A program made the translations under genes and the position numbers. From contig NADL03000866.1 of the NCBI GenBank assembly GCA_002205965.3, positions 248,001 through 312,000 on the forward strand: a DNA stretch of 64,000 bases, given 5' to 3'. This DNA is from Kappaphycus alvarezii (Eukaryota > Rhodophyta > Florideophyceae > Gigartinales > Solieriaceae). The notes below the pieces were generated by a model that saw only the letters and a list, made by a program, of their open reading frames with translations, ran no database searches and was not told the DNA's origin. How positions within the stretch are numbered: the stretch's first letter is position 1; every line of letters starts with the position of its first letter. Shown piece after piece: positions 22,021 through 30,947 of this stretch.

Positions 22021-22115
22021 AGAGGGAAAGTTTTGGGTGATTTACTCGCGTAGGAGATATTCCCAGTGAAAGGGGAGGAATGGGGGTGCTTTAATGCTTG
22101 AAAGATATAGTCGCA
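22021..22115 (-). repeat. Two adjacent LB 3'-tail motifs
   Basis: agagggaaagttttgggtga, tttactcgcgtaggagatat (about 22021-22065) and gaatgggggtgctttaatgc, ttgaaagatat (about 22075-22115) are two degenerate minus-oriented tails side by side. They belong to the two tail variants. Confidence 0.5.
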
Positions 22116-22234
22116 GTAATCCCAGGAAAAGTGATTAATTTTTGGACACAAGATTGGCCCTGTCGTTACTTTTGGCGGAATAATGTAATTTTTGTTTGAA
22201 GTTTAAAATGAAGAAGTTTAATGCATTCAGTATC

Positions 22235-22316
22235 CATGATACGATATCTACGCTCCGGTACAAATTTACTGGGTACCAACCCACATATCTACCACAGTAA
22301 ATTAACCCCCCATTTA
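22235..22316 (+). repeat. Dispersed repeat R-B, plus copy
   Basis: catgatacgatatctacgct, ccggtacaaattt, gggtaccaacccacatatct, accacagtaaattaaccccc. It is near-identical to 34026-34107 and reverse-complementary to 11402-11478. Confidence 0.8.
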
Positions 22317-22489
22317 CGTACGTATCTACTTGGAACAAACACTTCAATGTCGGATAAAATGTCCATTGATTTGGAATCCCTGTAGTCCATGTGGAATTCT
22401 CGTGCATAACCAACAGAATAGGGAAGTGCAACGTACAGCGTCACTTCATTACAAGTACAGAGGACTCCCAACCGTTCCATTACTCACGG

Positions 22490-22615
22490 CAAACCAACCC
22501 AGTTGAAAATTAAGTATACCAACCCATTCAAGTAAACCCAATTTAACCCAATTGAAACTCAAATGTACCAACCCATTCAAGGAAACCCAATTTACCCAAT
22601 TTAACGGACGATAGG
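22490..22615. repeat. Imperfect tandem repeat, ~50-bp unit
   Basis: Repeats of gtaccaacccattcaag.aaacccaattta are visible starting at about 22513 and 22564, with a decayed unit before them. A single related unit occurs at 32128-32176 (gtaccaacccatccaagtaa), so the motif is also dispersed. Confidence 0.65.
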
Positions 22616-22635
22616 TATATAGTTGGCACCCACGA

Positions 22636-24035
22636 AGCCATTCGAACGGCACTAGAGTTCCTCTCTTCCGCGGAGGTGCGCGCTTTGGGTTTGCATCTCT
22701 GCGTGGGTAAGTGTGCCGTCTGGTGGCAAACGGCCCCCCTCGTCTGTTCAGCAGTCCTTCCCAGCCGACCTTCGCCAGGACTACAGTGAAGGGACAAAAG
22801 TGCTCCGCCCCCAACTGGATCGGACCTATTCGTGGAGTGGGAGTTCTCAAAGCATGTCGCTTCGCTGAAGCCTCTCAGGGCTTTGGTAACACTGGAGGGC
22901 ACTCAAGTAGCTCTCCATCTACCACGGACCAGCTTCGGCGTATGTCGCATTAACTACCTCCCACGTGTAGTTTCCCTCCTTCCACTGCTACGGGGGCTGC
23001 GGAATTCGATCCCGCCGTTGAAGCTACACTGCGGGGGTTGATGGGCGGGGTTTTGGACAGCAATAATTTTCGGGGACTTGCAACTCCCTGTGGCGCCCTT
23101 AGACCCCCTCAAGCCAAGTTTTGGCATCGGGCTTCGCTCTGCGAAGCTCACTGCGGCTGCGTTCCTTTCCTCCGTGTCCCTGACGCGTGCCCTTTGCCCT
23201 ATCCTTCTGGCTGTGCTACCGAATACTGCCCTTCATTCATACAAATCCGCAGTTCGGGCGCACGACGACTGGAAGACACGAGTGGCACCCGTGAAAGTGG
23301 TCTATTTCACGGCTATCGACTCAGTACAGAGGTTTGGGCAGGGGCGACTCGTCCGCCAAGTTGAGGAAAAGGCCTTTGATGCCATGCCGAAGGGAGATGA
23401 GAGGACTGTTGCATTCCGAGCCTTGTTGTCAGTGGAGGGTTGCAAGGACTGGCTGTCATGCCAACCGGCTCCGGGGTTGGGTACCTACATCCCGGACCGC
23501 AATTACAACACGTGGTTGCAGTTCTATTGCAGGGTGCCACTATATCCTCCAGCTTCGAAATGCCACAAAAGGGGATGCATGACCCTCATGGATCAGTATG
23601 GTGACCACGCGCTGTGCTGTGCCTATGGATCCACACGCGGGTGGCGGCATGAATCGCAGACACGTTTGTTTGCTGCAGATCTCTCCAAAGCTGCCCGACA
23701 CCCTGTCCTCGAGCCGCCACAACCCAGCCATGCAGTTCGCCCGGACATCAAGGCGCTTGGGGAGAACGGGGGCACGGACTATTATGACGTAACCGCTATC
23801 CATCCCCTGACCCCCGCCCGCCTTCCCTCCCTGGCGCGATGCCCACTCAAGCCCCTTAACCATGGTCGCCTGGGCAAGGAAACTCGCTTTGCCGAGTTGA
23901 TACGTTCCAAGGGTTCTGGGCATCGCTTCATTGCCCTTCCACTCTCCACGTTAGGGGCTGGCACCCTTCCGCTCGGAACTTCGCCACCCGGGTTGCGACT
24001 GGCATTGCAGCACTGGCAGCCGTTCCGACTGCTGA
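22636..24035 (+). pseudogene. LB element RT (palm end/thumb) plus REL endonuclease, split by G1
   Basis: This is the best LB copy. The frame at about 22636 gives an RT palm/thumb end ('HEAIRTALEFLSSAEVRALG', 'GLHLCVGKCAVWW'). After frame shifts come 'EFSKHVASLKPLRALVTLEG' (22832) and 'FGIGLRSAKLTAAAFLSSVS' (from 23078). The long frame 23078-24035 then carries 'CHKRGC…YGDHALCC' (zinc, CCHC) and 'RPDIKALG…TDYYDVT', matching the PDx12-14D signature of REL endonucleases as in R2. The reading frame is cut at 24040 by retrotransposon G1. Across the insertion it reopens at 30696 and runs 24 codons to a TGA at about 30766-30768. Upstream shifts and the missing YxDD region show it was already truncated or decayed. 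The function in an intact element would be target-primed retrotransposition. Confidence 0.75.
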
Positions 24036-24040
24036 TGCGC
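24036..24040. repeat. 5-bp target-site duplication of G1 (left)
   Basis: tgcgc directly precedes the left LTR. The same pentamer follows the right LTR at 30691-30695. A 5-bp duplication is the standard product of Ty3/gypsy integrases. Confidence 0.9.
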
Positions 24041-24467
24041 TGAAACAGAGAGGGAGGCAGCCGGGGCGCTGCTAAAGAAACTGTAGAGGCGACGGTAATG
24101 GGTTTCTGAAAGTTGGGGGCAAAGGGTGTATGGAGTGTACCTGGATTCCCACAAGAATCCAGATGAGCCCCCCCTTTTATAGACAATACAGTAACTCTAC
24201 TCTAGATATTCTATACTCTGTTAGCTCAGTAGAACTTACTAGAAAGTGGAGGTGTAACTATAGAATTGCACTATCTAGAATATAACTACGTAAATAAAAA
24301 CGATGACGTGGGGCTCCACGTCAAATAAAAACATTGAGGGAAAATCAAATTTCTAAAATCATTCAAGATGATACAGTTTCCCTGTTACACCACAGTGGAA
24401 TAGAGAACTGGAATAGCGACAGCGAACAAGTCTCTATTACACAGTGGTGTAACAGAGACATTGTACA
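24041..24467 (-). repeat. G1 3' LTR (left), 427 bp
   Basis: Plus strand TGAAACAGAGAGGGAGGCAG…CATTGTACA, i.e. TG…CA ends in both readings. TATA-like ccccttttata complement at about 24175. It contains the near-palindrome ACGTGGGGCTCCACGT at about 24306. One T of the terminal GTTACA is missing. Confidence 0.9.
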
Positions 24468-24479
24468 CTATTCCCTCCC
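24468..24479 (-). promoter_or_regulatory. G1 polypurine tract
   Basis: Plus strand ctattccctccc, read on the element strand as GGGAGGGAATAG, directly upstream of the 3' LTR. This is the expected position of the plus-strand primer. Confidence 0.7.
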
Positions 24480-24558
24480 AAGGACTATTGACGTCGTCGT
24501 CAATGATACTGCGGGAGTATATTATGTTTCCGAATATACTCTTGGAAAGCTTCCGTTA

Positions 24559-25938
24559 CTACAGCAGATCTATCTTCCGTAACAACAACGAATTCCTTTG
24601 TTGGTTGCCACCCGCCTCATGACGTGGCACACCACGCATCATAACCAAGAACTTGAAACCGCGTCCAACCGTTTTGTAATCCAAGATAACCTCAACTTCC
24701 TGTTCTGGTACATCAGGCAGCTCAAGCGGTGCAGGTGCAGGAGGAATAGGTAAAGCAATGTCATTGGGCTGCTCCAAATGTGGTGTGTTGTCAATGATAT
24801 GAATGACTGGATGGATTTTAAAATGATCAGGGAGATCCAGTCGAACAGCATTCTTACCAATTAGCTCCCTAACCACGAATGGCCCATATCTACGCGCACC
24901 AAGCTTTTTAGAATCCTGGGACCTAGAATAAACATATGTAAACAACTAGCGATTGATCCAAAGCTTTGAACCGACTTTGTAATCTGGAACCTTGTATCGC
25001 CTTGAAGCATATGCAGCTTGCCGAGCTTTTGCCACTTTGTAGGCAAATTGCGCATCCTCAAGAGAAACCTTGAGCTTGGCACGAAATTCGTCCAAGCTGT
25101 GAAGAGGTATGCTGCTGCTAGTCAAGAAGTCCAATGGCGATTTAGGTGTCCATCCTAAGTCCAGCTCAAATGGTGACATACCCAGATCATCGCTCACAGC
25201 CGAGTTGTATGCAAATTCTGCATAAGGAAGCAGTTCATCCCAGTCATCCTGATGATACGAGCAATAGCAACGGAGATAGTTCTCGATCATCCTATTCATA
25301 ATCTCAGAAGCGCCATCTGTTTGTGGGTGTCTACTTGTAGACATTCTTAATTTCACCCCACAAAGATTCATCAGTGTCTTCCAAAACTTTGAAATGAACT
25401 TGCTGTCCCTATCTGAGGTCACATCATCAGACAACCCGTGGTTCTTGAATATGTTCGCGAAGAAGTCTCGAGTCGTATCCTCAGCAGTATCTGATGTTTT
25501 AGATTTAAGAAAATGGACTCGACGAGTAAGTCGATCAACCCAAGTCGTGATCGCATCATGACCGCTCCTCGTCAGGGGTAGCCTCACAATGAAATCTGTA
25601 GCTAATGAACCCCATCTGCGGTCAGGCAATTCCAGTGACATTAGATCAGTCAACCTTTTTTGGTTAGAGTCCTTATACTGCTGACACTTGAGACATCCTT
25701 CACAATACTTTCGAACATCCCGGCTCTTATGTTTCCAATGTAAGTTATCTAATCCGGACAGTGTCTTCGTAAATTTAAAATGTCCACCAACTTTAGAGTC
25801 GTGAGCAATTTGCAAAATGTCCGACACTGACCTTCTTGGTATGCACAAATTTCCGTTGTAAAACAGCCTCGAACCATCTTTTCGGAACATTGGCAGAATT
25901 GTTTCAAGTTTCTGCTCTGAACCATATCCTCTGGCCAC
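24559..25938 (-). pseudogene. G1 integrase with GPY/F and chromodomain remnant
   Basis: Residue numbers are within the frame 25938-24946. The zinc-binding HHCC region has H46, H53, C82 and C85 (IAHDSKVGGH…CEGCLKC). The catalytic core has D115 (LATDFIVRLP), D176 (SDRDSKF) and E212 (HPQTDGASEIMN). D176 and E212 have exactly 35 residues between them, the canonical DD35E. The frame ends at a stop (24943-24945), and the next frame (24945-24559) has 'RRYGPFVVRELIGKNAVRLD', a GPY/F module, and then 'EVEVILDYKTVGRGFKFLVM', a chromodomain-like stretch whose C-terminal WQPTKEF equivalent is in another frame. In chromoviruses the chromodomain directs insertion to particular chromatin. Catalytic residues are kept although the frame is broken. 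Confidence 0.85.
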
Positions 25939-26062
25939 TCTCCATCCATGGCTTTTAACACTGGACCAAAGAACTGGTCGTCATCATACCGAGGAATGAT
26001 CTGATCAATGTCAAGGTAGGGAACTTCAACGTCATTCACTGAGATGTCACGGTCTCCTCTAG

Positions 26063-26660
26063 TCACGTGCGGAGCTCTGGATAATGCGTCTCCCAAGACG
26101 TAAATTTTCCAGGCTTCAGTGTGATGGGAAAGATTCCGAAGTTACCGAGAGTTTCCAACCAACGTGCTTCTTTCCGACTCAGTTTCGGCTTTGTGAAGAA
26201 GCTCTTAAGCACTTGGTTGTCTGTGAAAATCTCAAATTCAGAACCTTCAAGATAGCACCTGAATCTTCCTAGAAAATTAATCAAAGCCAGAAGCTCTCTG
26301 TCATTTGCACTTTAGTCCGAATCAGCTGGTGAAAGTTTCTTTGAATAGAAAGAAATTACACGATCCCTTCCATTCGCATCCAACTGGGTTAGAGTTCCAC
26401 CGACGGCAAGCTGTGAAGCATCTACATGACCACGAAATGGCTTGTTCCAATTAGGAGCCACTAAAATTGGAGCAAATGTCATCACTTCCTTTAGCTTCTG
26501 AAAAGCTTTATCACACTTTGGTCCCGTTTCCCAATACCTCGACCTTTCTTTGTCAGATCTGTGAGAGGTGCAGCAATTGCGGAGAACTTCTGAATGAACC
26601 TACGGAAAACTGTATTAGACCTAAGAAACTTCTCAACTCCCTTAAAAATTCAGGTTTCGG
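26063..26660 (-). pseudogene. G1 RNase H region
   Basis: The minus frame 26063-26284 has 'YLEGSEFEIFTDNQVLKSFF', with the conserved TDNQ/L-K motif of gypsy RNase H, followed by 'RWLETLGNFGIFPITLKPGK' and, after a shift into the frame 25749-26096, 'GDALSRAPH'. In Ty3/gypsy elements this tether (LKPGK…N..ADALSR) links RNase H to integrase. The upstream part (about 26285-26660) is in disrupted frames. It would degrade the RNA of the RNA-DNA hybrid during reverse transcription. Confidence 0.75.
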
Positions 26661-26666
26661 CCAAGT

Positions 26667-27510
26667 TTATAGGACTTCGACCTTCTCAGGATTGACACGA
26701 ATGCAGTGCTTCCCGACTATTAAACCCAAAAACTTCAGCTCAGTCTGAAAGAAAGAGCATTTATTCGGAGAGATGTACAGCTTGTGGTCCTTAAGTCTCT
26801 TTAATACAATTTCCAGATGTTCGTAATGTTCGTCCTCATTCTTACTGAATATAAAAAGATCATCTATATAGAAAACAAGAAGACATCGATGCAATCATAG
26901 AAGATCTGGTTCATCAAAGTTTGGAACGTAGCAGGAGCGTTGCAAAGTCCCATTTGCATAACAAGATATTCAAATTGCCCATACTTTGTATTGAACGCAG
27001 TCTTTTCGATGTCCTCCGGTTTCACCCTTATTGATGGAATCCGGTTTTCAGATCAAGCTTGGAGAAAAATCTCGCATCTCCAAGTCGATCGAACATTTCA
27101 TCAGAACGAGGGAGTGGAGCATTATTCTTTTTGGTGATGCGATTTAAAGCGCTATAATCGACAACACCTCTAAGTTTTCCATCCTTTTCTTTCACAAATA
27201 AAAGTGGTGCTCCATATGGTGATTTACTGGACCTGATCTTCCCTTTCCTCAGAAGAGACTCGACGTACTCTTTTGCTGCCCTAAGTTCGGATGGAGACAA
27301 CTGGAATAAAGGTCGATGAGGTGCCTTTGCTCCTTCCTCCACTTTGATCTCATGATCAACCGATCGAATCGGAGGAAGCCCTCTTGGCAATTTATCCTGA
27401 AAGACCTCTTTGAAATTTTCCAGTAAGCTTCTCAGTCTTCTATCAAACTTTGAATCTGTCACTCCTGTCATACTGTGAGCTTCAAGTAACTGAAATACTT
27501 CGAAGTCACC
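26667..27510 (-). pseudogene. G1 reverse transcriptase
   Basis: The frame 27471-27028 holds the N-terminal RT blocks: FQDKLPRGLPP, HEI, GKIRSSKSPYGAPLLFVKEK, DGKLRGVVDYSALN and [14 protein letters not shown] stop and shift after FHQ lead to '[20 protein letters not shown]' and '[14 protein letters not shown]', then a second shift to '[12 protein letters not shown]' with the catalytic YIDD at about 26859-26870. 'KCSFFQTELKFLGLIVG' closes the palm. Motifs and order are those of Ty3/gypsy RT. At least two frame shifts separate the parts. The upstream linker DFEVFQLLEAH at about 27490 is in frame with the RT. Confidence 0.9.
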
Positions 27511-28169
27511 CCCATGCTCAGCATTCGTCTAAATTTCTTCAATCCCAAATTGGACACATCAATACGGTTTTCTTCATCGGAATCAATCACTGAAATCGAA
27601 GCATCTTTCACCATCACAATTCGTTTCCGATAGTCGACATGGATTGTGGGCAACATGCCACGGCATTCCCAACAGAACATCATACCTGGTTTGGGACACA
27701 GCCCAACTAGAAGTATATGTATGTTCGCCTAACTTAATGGTTCGGTTGGAAATGATCTCTGATACTTCCTCAGTGACTCCCTTCTGTGAATGGCAAACAA
27801 TGACTCGTTCACGCCGAATCTCAAACAAGTTCCTATTTCGCTTCAGGAACTCGGCTGAAACCACGTTTTATTGCATCCATCGTCCTTTAGTACTTTGACT
27901 GCTATTCCATTCAGTCTTCCTTCAAGTACTAACAAAAGCTCCACTGGTACAGGTCCATCAGTGGGGATGCTGTCATCATGACTAGACGTGATTCCATTAG
28001 ACTCAGCTTCGGAGATTCTCGACTTTTCCCTGTCCTCTGAGAATTTAGCTCCGGTGATATCCACAACAGTTTCACTCTGCTCATTGGGACATCTTTTCAA
28101 CTCACTACTGGTCTCACCTGAGTATTCACCAAGTCTGGTGGACCAACTAGTTTCCCGAGTCAAAGCCAT
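27511..28169 (-). pseudogene. G1 protease region
   Basis: Frame 28169-27843 ends 'GRLNGIAVKVLKDDGCN'. The next frame (27864-27583) has 'VSAEFLKRNRNLFEI…GEHTYTSSWAV' and 'YDVLLGMPWHV'. This is the retropepsin layout, with an active-site D[S/T]G followed after about 80 residues by the hydrophobic 'LLGMPW' strand. The active-site triplet reads DDG rather than DSG/DTG. A frame shift lies just after it. Substrate in a live element: the Gag-Pol polyprotein. Confidence 0.65.
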
Positions 28170-28249
28170 TCAAATCATTACTGTGTCCTGCCTGTGTATT
28201 GTGGGCCGCTATGCGAGTACACCCCTGTCACCTTTATTCTCGTTTCCTT

Positions 28250-28956
28250 TTCTGTGTTTCCAAGGTCTACATCCCAACTTATGGCACGTAAAGCATCGGT
28301 TCTCCATCAAGTTTTCTGACGCTGCCCGTCGTTTTTACGTTCAAGGTTTCCGATCTCCATCGGCATAGGACCTGATTCATTTCGATTGGCGTGAAATGAA
28401 CCTCTGCCAGTGAAGAAACCTGCACCATAAAATGCTCCGTCAACGTTGAGAGCAATGGTAGTCGCAGCTTCAAACTTGGATGGGTTTACTTTACAACCTC
28501 CAACAGAATGTGGGGTTTGCGACCTTCACAGAACCGCGCCAATTTTTCCGACACACTGATACCGGGAATAATGGTAACCAAATTCCTGAACTCTGAGAGG
28601 TACGCAGCCACACTCGTTTTCTGGCGGATCTTGGTAAGTTTGTCGCGAGCTCGAATGAAACTGTCCTGGGGGACAAACTCTGCCTCAACCAAGAGTTTGA
28701 AAGCTTCCCATGTAGGAGGAACAGCATTCTCGGACACAACTGTATACCACCAGTTTGCGGCAGTTCCATTCATGAATGTCGAAGCAAAGTCGATAGCATT
28801 CTGGGCACTAATGAATACCTCATGGCCCACCTGAATAAGTCTCAGGTATTTTTCGACTGAATGCAACCATGACCGAACTGTTAACGCATCTCGAGTCCCA
28901 TCGAACAACACAGGCTTATTTGGTTTGAAGAAAGACATGTTCAACAAACCTCTCAC
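28250..28956 (-). pseudogene. G1 Gag with zinc-knuckle variant
   Basis: The frame 28956-28486 is a Retrotrans_gag-type capsid: 'VRSWLHSVEKYLRLI', 'FASTFMNGTAANWWYTV', 'TWEAFKLLVEAEFVP', 'SVAAYLSEFRNLVTI'. A stop at about 28485 interrupts it, and the sequence continues in another frame ('NPSKFEAATTIALNVDGAFY'). Near 28260-28300 a knuckle 'CFTCHKLGCRPWKH' fits CX2CX4CX4H rather than the usual CX2CX4HX4C. Gag would form the virus-like particle and bind element RNA. The likely start is the in-frame Met at residue 7 (MSFFKPNK), but this is not certain. Confidence 0.8.
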
Positions 28957-29772
28957 TTAAAGCCTTACAATAACACCTAAACTTGAATACAAGCACTTGA
29001 AGTTGAAATCTGCAAGGTATTCGTCCTTGGACGACGGGTTGGCTCCCTACCCGCGAAGATAGTGACTCACCAGCAGCTTTAATCACACCTACACTCCGAT
29101 GTGACTCAGCAATCCGTTCGGGATATCCCCACCAGTCCACTATGTAGACCGCGATCGGTGCCTTTACCCTATAGGAAAGCCTCTGAAGCCGACTCTAATC
29201 TAGCGAATAACCAAAGAATACCCTTTCTGAGCATGTACCCCTTAGTCCAAGTCCAGTCCAAGTCAACCCTATGAAGCGTTACCTGAACCCGTGATCCAGT
29301 CGGTGCACCTAGCTAACAGCCAACGAGTGAATTGGATTGTATAGGAATACTGTGAGGGGACCCTCAAATGGGGACTTGGTCAGAAGTACGGCTTTACTAA
29401 GGCAACTTACTTAAGCCTATCTGTCCAGTCTAAGTATTCTGAAAAGGATCACGCAGCTTCGTGAGGCCTGCACGCTACCTGAACAGAATAACCTACAGAA
29501 CGCAGACTAGGCTGCACCCCCAAGTTCCCGGTTACCTAGTTCTCCAATTAGTAACCGCAACCTGCGTAGAACAATGGGGTTTAGAGTACCTGGCACTTCA
29601 GCCCGCAGATACTCTCCTGTACTTGGCACTCCAGCCCACAAGTACAGTATATGATATTGCTTACAGTAAACCTGTCAGCAAAATTTTTCCAAAAATTCAA
29701 CAACCCAAAAAAATACACGTGTAAGAAAACCTCGAACTAGAGCAACACGAAAGCGAAAAAGCAGCGGAACCG
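28957..29772 (-). other. G1 untranslated leader
   Basis: About 815 bp lie between gag and the primer-binding site. No long minus-strand frame is present. The plus-strand frame at 29461-29724 has no recognisable domain. Confidence 0.6.
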
Positions 29773-29790
29773 GCGAAAGCGATGCTACCA
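29772..29790 (-). promoter_or_regulatory. G1 primer-binding site
   Basis: On the element strand TGGTAGCATCGCTTTCGCC begins one base after the CTCTGTTTCA end of the 5' LTR. TGG is the complement of the tRNA CCA end. The priming tRNA should end …GCGATGCTACCA. I cannot name it. TGCTACCA resembles the end of some initiator-methionine tRNAs. Confidence 0.7.
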
Positions 29791-30133
29791 GTGAAACAGA
29801 GAGGGAGGCAGCCGGGGCGCTGCTAAAGAAACTGTAGAGGCGACGGTAATGGGTTTCAGAAAGTTAGGGGCAAAGGTGTATGGAGTGTACCTGGGTTCCC
29901 ACAAGAATCCAGATGAGCCCCCCCTTTTATAGACAATACAGTAACTCTACTCTAGATATTCTATACTCTGTTAGCTCAGTAGAACTTACTAGAAAGTGGA
30001 GGTGTAACTATAGAATTGTACTATCTAGAATATAACTACGTAAATAAAAACGATGACGTGGGGCTCCACGTCAAATAAAAACATTGAGGGAAAATCAAAT
30101 TTCTAAAATCATTCAAGATGATACAGTTTCCCT

Positions 30134-30535
30134 ATTCAACCCACTCACCTCGCTTAACGCGGCAAGAACGGCGAAACACAGAAGATACGAGTCCTTTATC
30201 GCGTCTTCCGCCGGAAGTAGGCTAGTGTCCGTCCCTATCTCTACCCTCGGGGGATGGCACCCGGACTCCCACGCGTTGCTAACCGACGTCGCACGCAACG
30301 TCGCTACGAGGGCAAGGGAGACCTACGCAAAGGTCAATGAAATCTTATCACAGCGTCATGCCGCAGCAGCAGTAATGTCCAACGCAGCGTGCCTGTTGGC
30401 CGGCCTCCCGTCAGTTTTCTAGCGTTTTGACGTCTTCCTGCCATTTCTTTACATTGTAAGCCTTTACCATCACGACATCCCTCAGGGAACAGCTGACCAT
30501 TTTTTTCATGCATTAAAAACACCCCAGATTTCCCC
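30134..30535 (+). mobile_element. LB insertion inside the G1 5' LTR, 8-bp target duplication
   Basis: Flanked by gtttccct at 30126-30133 and 30536-30543. It encodes in one open frame the LB C-terminal module ('FNPLTSLNAARTAKHRRYES', 'SRLVSVPISTLGGWHPD', 'RHAAAAVMSNAACLLAGL') to a stop at about 30421. A ~110-bp 3' UTR follows, ending cattaaaaacaccccagatt then tcccc. This delimits one complete 3' end of LB and shows that 5'-truncated copies integrate with target duplication. It is one of the least decayed LB C-termini. Confidence 0.9.
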
Positions 30536-30560
30536 GTTTCCCTGTTACACCACTGTGTAA

Positions 30561-30684
30561 TAGAGAACTGGAATAGCGACAGCGAACCAGTCTCTATTAC
30601 ACAGTGGTGTAACAGAGAGCGATAGAGAACTGGAATAGCGACAGCGAACAAGTCTCTATTACACAGTGGTGTAACAGAGACATT
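30561..30684. repeat. 62-bp tandem duplication in the G1 5' LTR
   Basis: Units 30561-30622 and 30623-30684 both start tagagaactggaatagcgac and carry the right arm of the LTR hairpin. The first ends aacagagagcga. Single-copy in the other LTRs. Confidence 0.85.
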
Positions 30685-30690
30685 GTTACA

Positions 30691-30695
30691 TGCGC
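30691..30695. repeat. 5-bp target-site duplication of G1 (right)
   Basis: tgcgc, matching 24036-24040. Confidence 0.9.
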
Positions 30696-30768
30696 AGCGA
30701 ACATTGTCCGCTCGTCACACGGCGAGACTCGTCCAGAATAACGCCAGTTGTTCGTTGGAAGGAGTTTT
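30696..30768 (+). pseudogene. Continuation of the LB reading frame interrupted by G1
   Basis: With G1 and one TGCGC copy set aside, the frame of 23078-24040 continues here for 24 codons (SEHCPLVTRR… ending VVRWKEF) to TGA. The open continuation supports the insertion model. Confidence 0.65.
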
Positions 30769-30947
30769 GAGCGACACTTAGGCCGCAAATTGAAATTGTG
30801 TATACAGTGTCTTCCAGAGAACCTCCGTTCAGAGAGTATGTGGTGGTAAATCTTTATTTGTCGTACAATGTCGCACAGAGGCATGCGGAGAGTATTCATA
30901 AATTAACTACGGATGCGGGCGGCGGGTAGAAACCTGTCGCGCCTGCA

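Larger units (their letters stand above)
24041..30690 (-). mobile_element. G1: complete chromovirus-type Ty3/gypsy element
   Basis: Bounded by direct LTRs (left 24041-24467, right 29792-30690 including later insertions), a PBS, a polypurine tract and a TGCGC duplication. On the minus strand the order is gag, protease, RT, RNase H, integrase, GPY/F-like module and chromodomain remnant, which is the Ty3/gypsy order with chromovirus features. Every domain is recognisable, but stops and frame shifts interrupt nearly all junctions, so the copy is dead. LTR-LTR similarity outside the later insertions is very high (only a few differences by eye), which contrasts with the many internal disruptions and suggests relatively recent integration. 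Confidence 0.9.
29792..30690 (-). repeat. G1 5' LTR (right), disrupted
   Basis: It starts TGAAACAGAGAGGGAGGCAG and ends CATTGTTACA at 30690. It is 899 bp because it contains a 402-bp LB insertion with an 8-bp duplication and a 62-bp tandem duplication. 899 - 410 - 62 = 427, exactly the length of the left LTR. Confidence 0.9.

Noticed and set aside
22490..22615. CRISPR-like array
   Set aside because: Only about two and a half diverged units with no unique spacers; it is a simple tandem repeat in eukaryotic DNA.
24510..24580. LB 3' tail near the G1 chromodomain
   Set aside because: Short similarity (atactcttggaaagc) without the AAAACACCC block. Too weak, and it lies in the G1 3' coding end.
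29772..29790. tRNA gene remnant
   Set aside because: Its position one base after the LTR end, starting with TGG, identifies it as a primer-binding site.
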